This document shows, in pieces, positions 13,790 to 14,627 of a DNA stretch of 14,627 nucleotides. A program made the translations under genes and the position numbers. This stretch comes from Muribaculaceae bacterium. GTDB taxonomy: Bacteria > Bacteroidota > Bacteroidia > Bacteroidales > Muribaculaceae. The stretch covers positions 1 through 14,627 of the forward strand of contig JAIDJJ010000223.1 in assembly GCA_029052265.1 (NCBI GenBank). Reading direction: 5' to 3'. How positions within the stretch are numbered: the stretch's first letter is position 1; the number at the start of each line of letters is the position of its first letter. Under the pieces are notes generated by a model. The model was given only the letters and a program-made list of their open reading frames with translations. It had not been told where the DNA came from and did not search any database.

Positions 13790-14104
13790 TTATCTACAGG
13801 GGGCTATATTGTAAATCAGATTTATGCTGACTTTATTTACACCCTGTAGATAACTGCAAAGTTAATAAATTTCCGGATTATTGACAGTAGAAAACTGTAG
13901 AAAACCCCCCTTTTTAATGTAGATATGTGTGACAATAATTTTCAATAAAGAGGTATCACTCTGTATTGCGATATGTAAAAATATATATATCAGATAATTT
14001 TTATAAAAAGCAATAGTTATCCCGATAAGTTGTAAATCACTTTTCTACGGCATTTCTACGACATTTCTTCAGGTTTTCTACCACTTTTCTACAAGTTATC
14101 TACA
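13790..14104. other. Candidate replication-origin-like region with repeated TTWTCTACA boxes
   Basis: This AT-rich, gene-free stretch carries ten related 9-mers. Four are in the left part: TTATCTACA (13790-13798, +), its inverse (13845-13853, -), and two - strand copies of TTTTCTAC-type boxes (13886-13894 and 13896-13904). The outer two extend to a perfect 12-bp inverted repeat, TTATCTACAGGG/CCCTGTAGATAA. After about 135 bp of AT-rich DNA come six + strand copies in an 11-bp array. TTATCTACA differs from the DnaA box TTATCCACA at one base. TTGTAAATCA is also repeated (13809-13818, 14030-14039), and TTATCCCGATAA lies at 14017-14028. An origin is an inference. Confidence 0.4.
14041..14104 (+). 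repeat. Six 9-mer boxes at exact 11-bp period
   Basis: Boxes start at 14041, 14052, 14063, 14074, 14085 and 14096: TTTTCTACG, ATTTCTACG, ATTTCTTCA, TTTTCTACC, TTTTCTACA, TTATCTACA. The two-base spacers vary while the boxes are kept. An 11-bp step puts the boxes on nearly the same face of the helix. Confidence 0.92.
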
Positions 14105-14185
14105 ATCACGAAAGGATGCCGGGATGATAATTCAGCCTGCGGATGAAGATTTATAGGGGTATTTTCAAAGATGCGGGGGAATTAA

Positions 14186-14296
14186 ATGAAAGCGGGAGCT
14201 ACAGACGCCACGTCTGCCACTCCCGCAACATCAAGGTTACGAAAAGGTGATTTTTCCTTTTTTGATAGAGGCCTTACCTTGACCAGGCCGTCATAA
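14186..14296 (+). CDS. Possible 36-codon small ORF of unknown function
   Basis: An ATG at 14186 opens 36 codons ending at TAA 14294-14296. The product begins MKAGATDATSATPATSRLRK and ends GDFSFFDRGLTLTRPS. It has an Ala/Thr-rich start, a basic middle and no membrane segment. I do not recognise it from a named family. The first third coincides with a strong hairpin, so the sequence may be conserved as RNA or DNA structure rather than as protein. No promoter is evident. Confidence 0.25.
   Translation: MKAGATDATSATPATSRLRKGDFSFFDRGLTLTRPS
14192..14226. repeat. Strong symmetrical hairpin
   Basis: GCGGGAG-cta-CAGACG-cca-CGTCTG-cca-CTCCCGC folds into a 7-bp stem, a 3x3 internal loop, a 6-bp stem and a 3-base loop. 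No U-run follows, so it is not a simple terminator. A second nested structure follows: CAAGGT/ACCTTG (14232-14237, 14276-14281) around AAAAGG/CCTTTT (14242-14247, 14256-14261). Confidence 0.75.
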
Positions 14297-14627
14297 TTTT
14301 GATTTAATTAGCACAGAATAAATATTAATAAAAAAACCGATGTGTAGGCAATGAAAAGTCTTTGTCAAGACATCTCCGTTGCCCGGGCTTACCGGATAAT
14401 GTCATCACGTTTTCGGTATCCGTGATCTGATATAATAACCATCGGGAAACATCAGAGGTTCATCATAAGCTTAAATTTTGTGCTGTATTTATAGTAAATC
14501 CCGGGGGTGATATCATGAGACAGGACATAAAAAAAACGGTGGCATAAGTTGAGGGCACTGAAAAAGTAAGTATATTTCAGTTTATACCTCGCCGAGGCTA
14601 AAAATCAAGAACCCGCCAAGTCCTTAT
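14297..14627. other. Non-coding right edge, possible mobile-element terminus
   Basis: No convincing gene. Only very short ORFs occur, such as a 24-codon one starting MKSLCQDISVARAYRIMSSR. ATCACG and CGTGAT (about 14404-14427) can pair. GAGGGCACTGAAAAAGT at 14551-14567 recalls the terminal repeats of some DDE-transposase insertion sequences, but that is from memory and the window ends before any transposase. Confidence 0.3.

Noticed and set aside
14041..14104. CRISPR array reading of the regular repeats
   Set aside because: The repeats are 9 bp with 2-bp spacers, far too short for CRISPR, and no cas gene is nearby.

Overview
The window looks like chromosomal DNA of a gut Bacteroidales bacterium, most likely Muribaculaceae. 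I judge this from gene content and style, not from a database match. The pointers are surface polysaccharide-degrading lipoproteins, leaders without Shine-Dalgarno sites but with the Bacteroidota promoter pattern (TTTG, about 20 bp, then TAnnTTTG), a PerR-rubrerythrin operon, and AT-rich intergenic regions full of short tandem repeats.

Layout. Positions 1-3402 hold the end of a glycan-utilisation operon on the + strand: the C-terminus of a GH97 enzyme, a complete GH43 enzyme, and a GH88 unsaturated glucuronyl hydrolase lipoprotein overlapping it by ATGA. A perfect 21-bp hairpin separates this from a convergent 577-codon gene of the 1-deoxyxylulose-5-phosphate synthase (Dxs) fold. That protein lacks several residues expected to hold the substrate phosphate. 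Upstream of it lie about 210 bp of degenerate 7-bp-period repeats, then a DUF4861-type lipoprotein (5740-6909).

Positions 7024-8889 (- strand) hold rubrerythrin, its likely peroxide-sensing repressor PerR, and a YczE-like membrane protein. A clear promoter precedes perR. tRNA-Ser(GCT) sits at 9193-9279 with its own promoter and a hairpin downstream. pyrH and frr (9641-10989) form a translation and nucleotide operon whose spacer is eleven 7-bp repeats, followed by a strong terminator. A GT2 glycosyltransferase (+) then overlaps tail to tail with a TrmH-type RNA methyltransferase (-), which follows nadA (-).

The last kilobase (13646-14627) has no conventional gene. It holds the most striking non-coding structure: six 9-mers of the type TTTTCTACA/TTATCTACA, each starting exactly 11 bp after the last (14041-14104). 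Four more copies lie at 13790-13904, two as a perfect inverted pair and two as a close tandem pair on the - strand, across an AT-rich stretch. This resembles the head-to-tail DnaA sites of a replication origin, but it could also be an array for another cooperative DNA-binding protein. Beyond it are a strong hairpin inside a 36-codon ORF and what may be the edge of a mobile element.

I saw no CRISPR array, no complete insertion sequence and no obvious defence system. The best candidates for something undescribed are the 11-bp array, the atypical Dxs paralogue, and the recurring 7-8 bp tandem repeats that fill translation-initiation regions.
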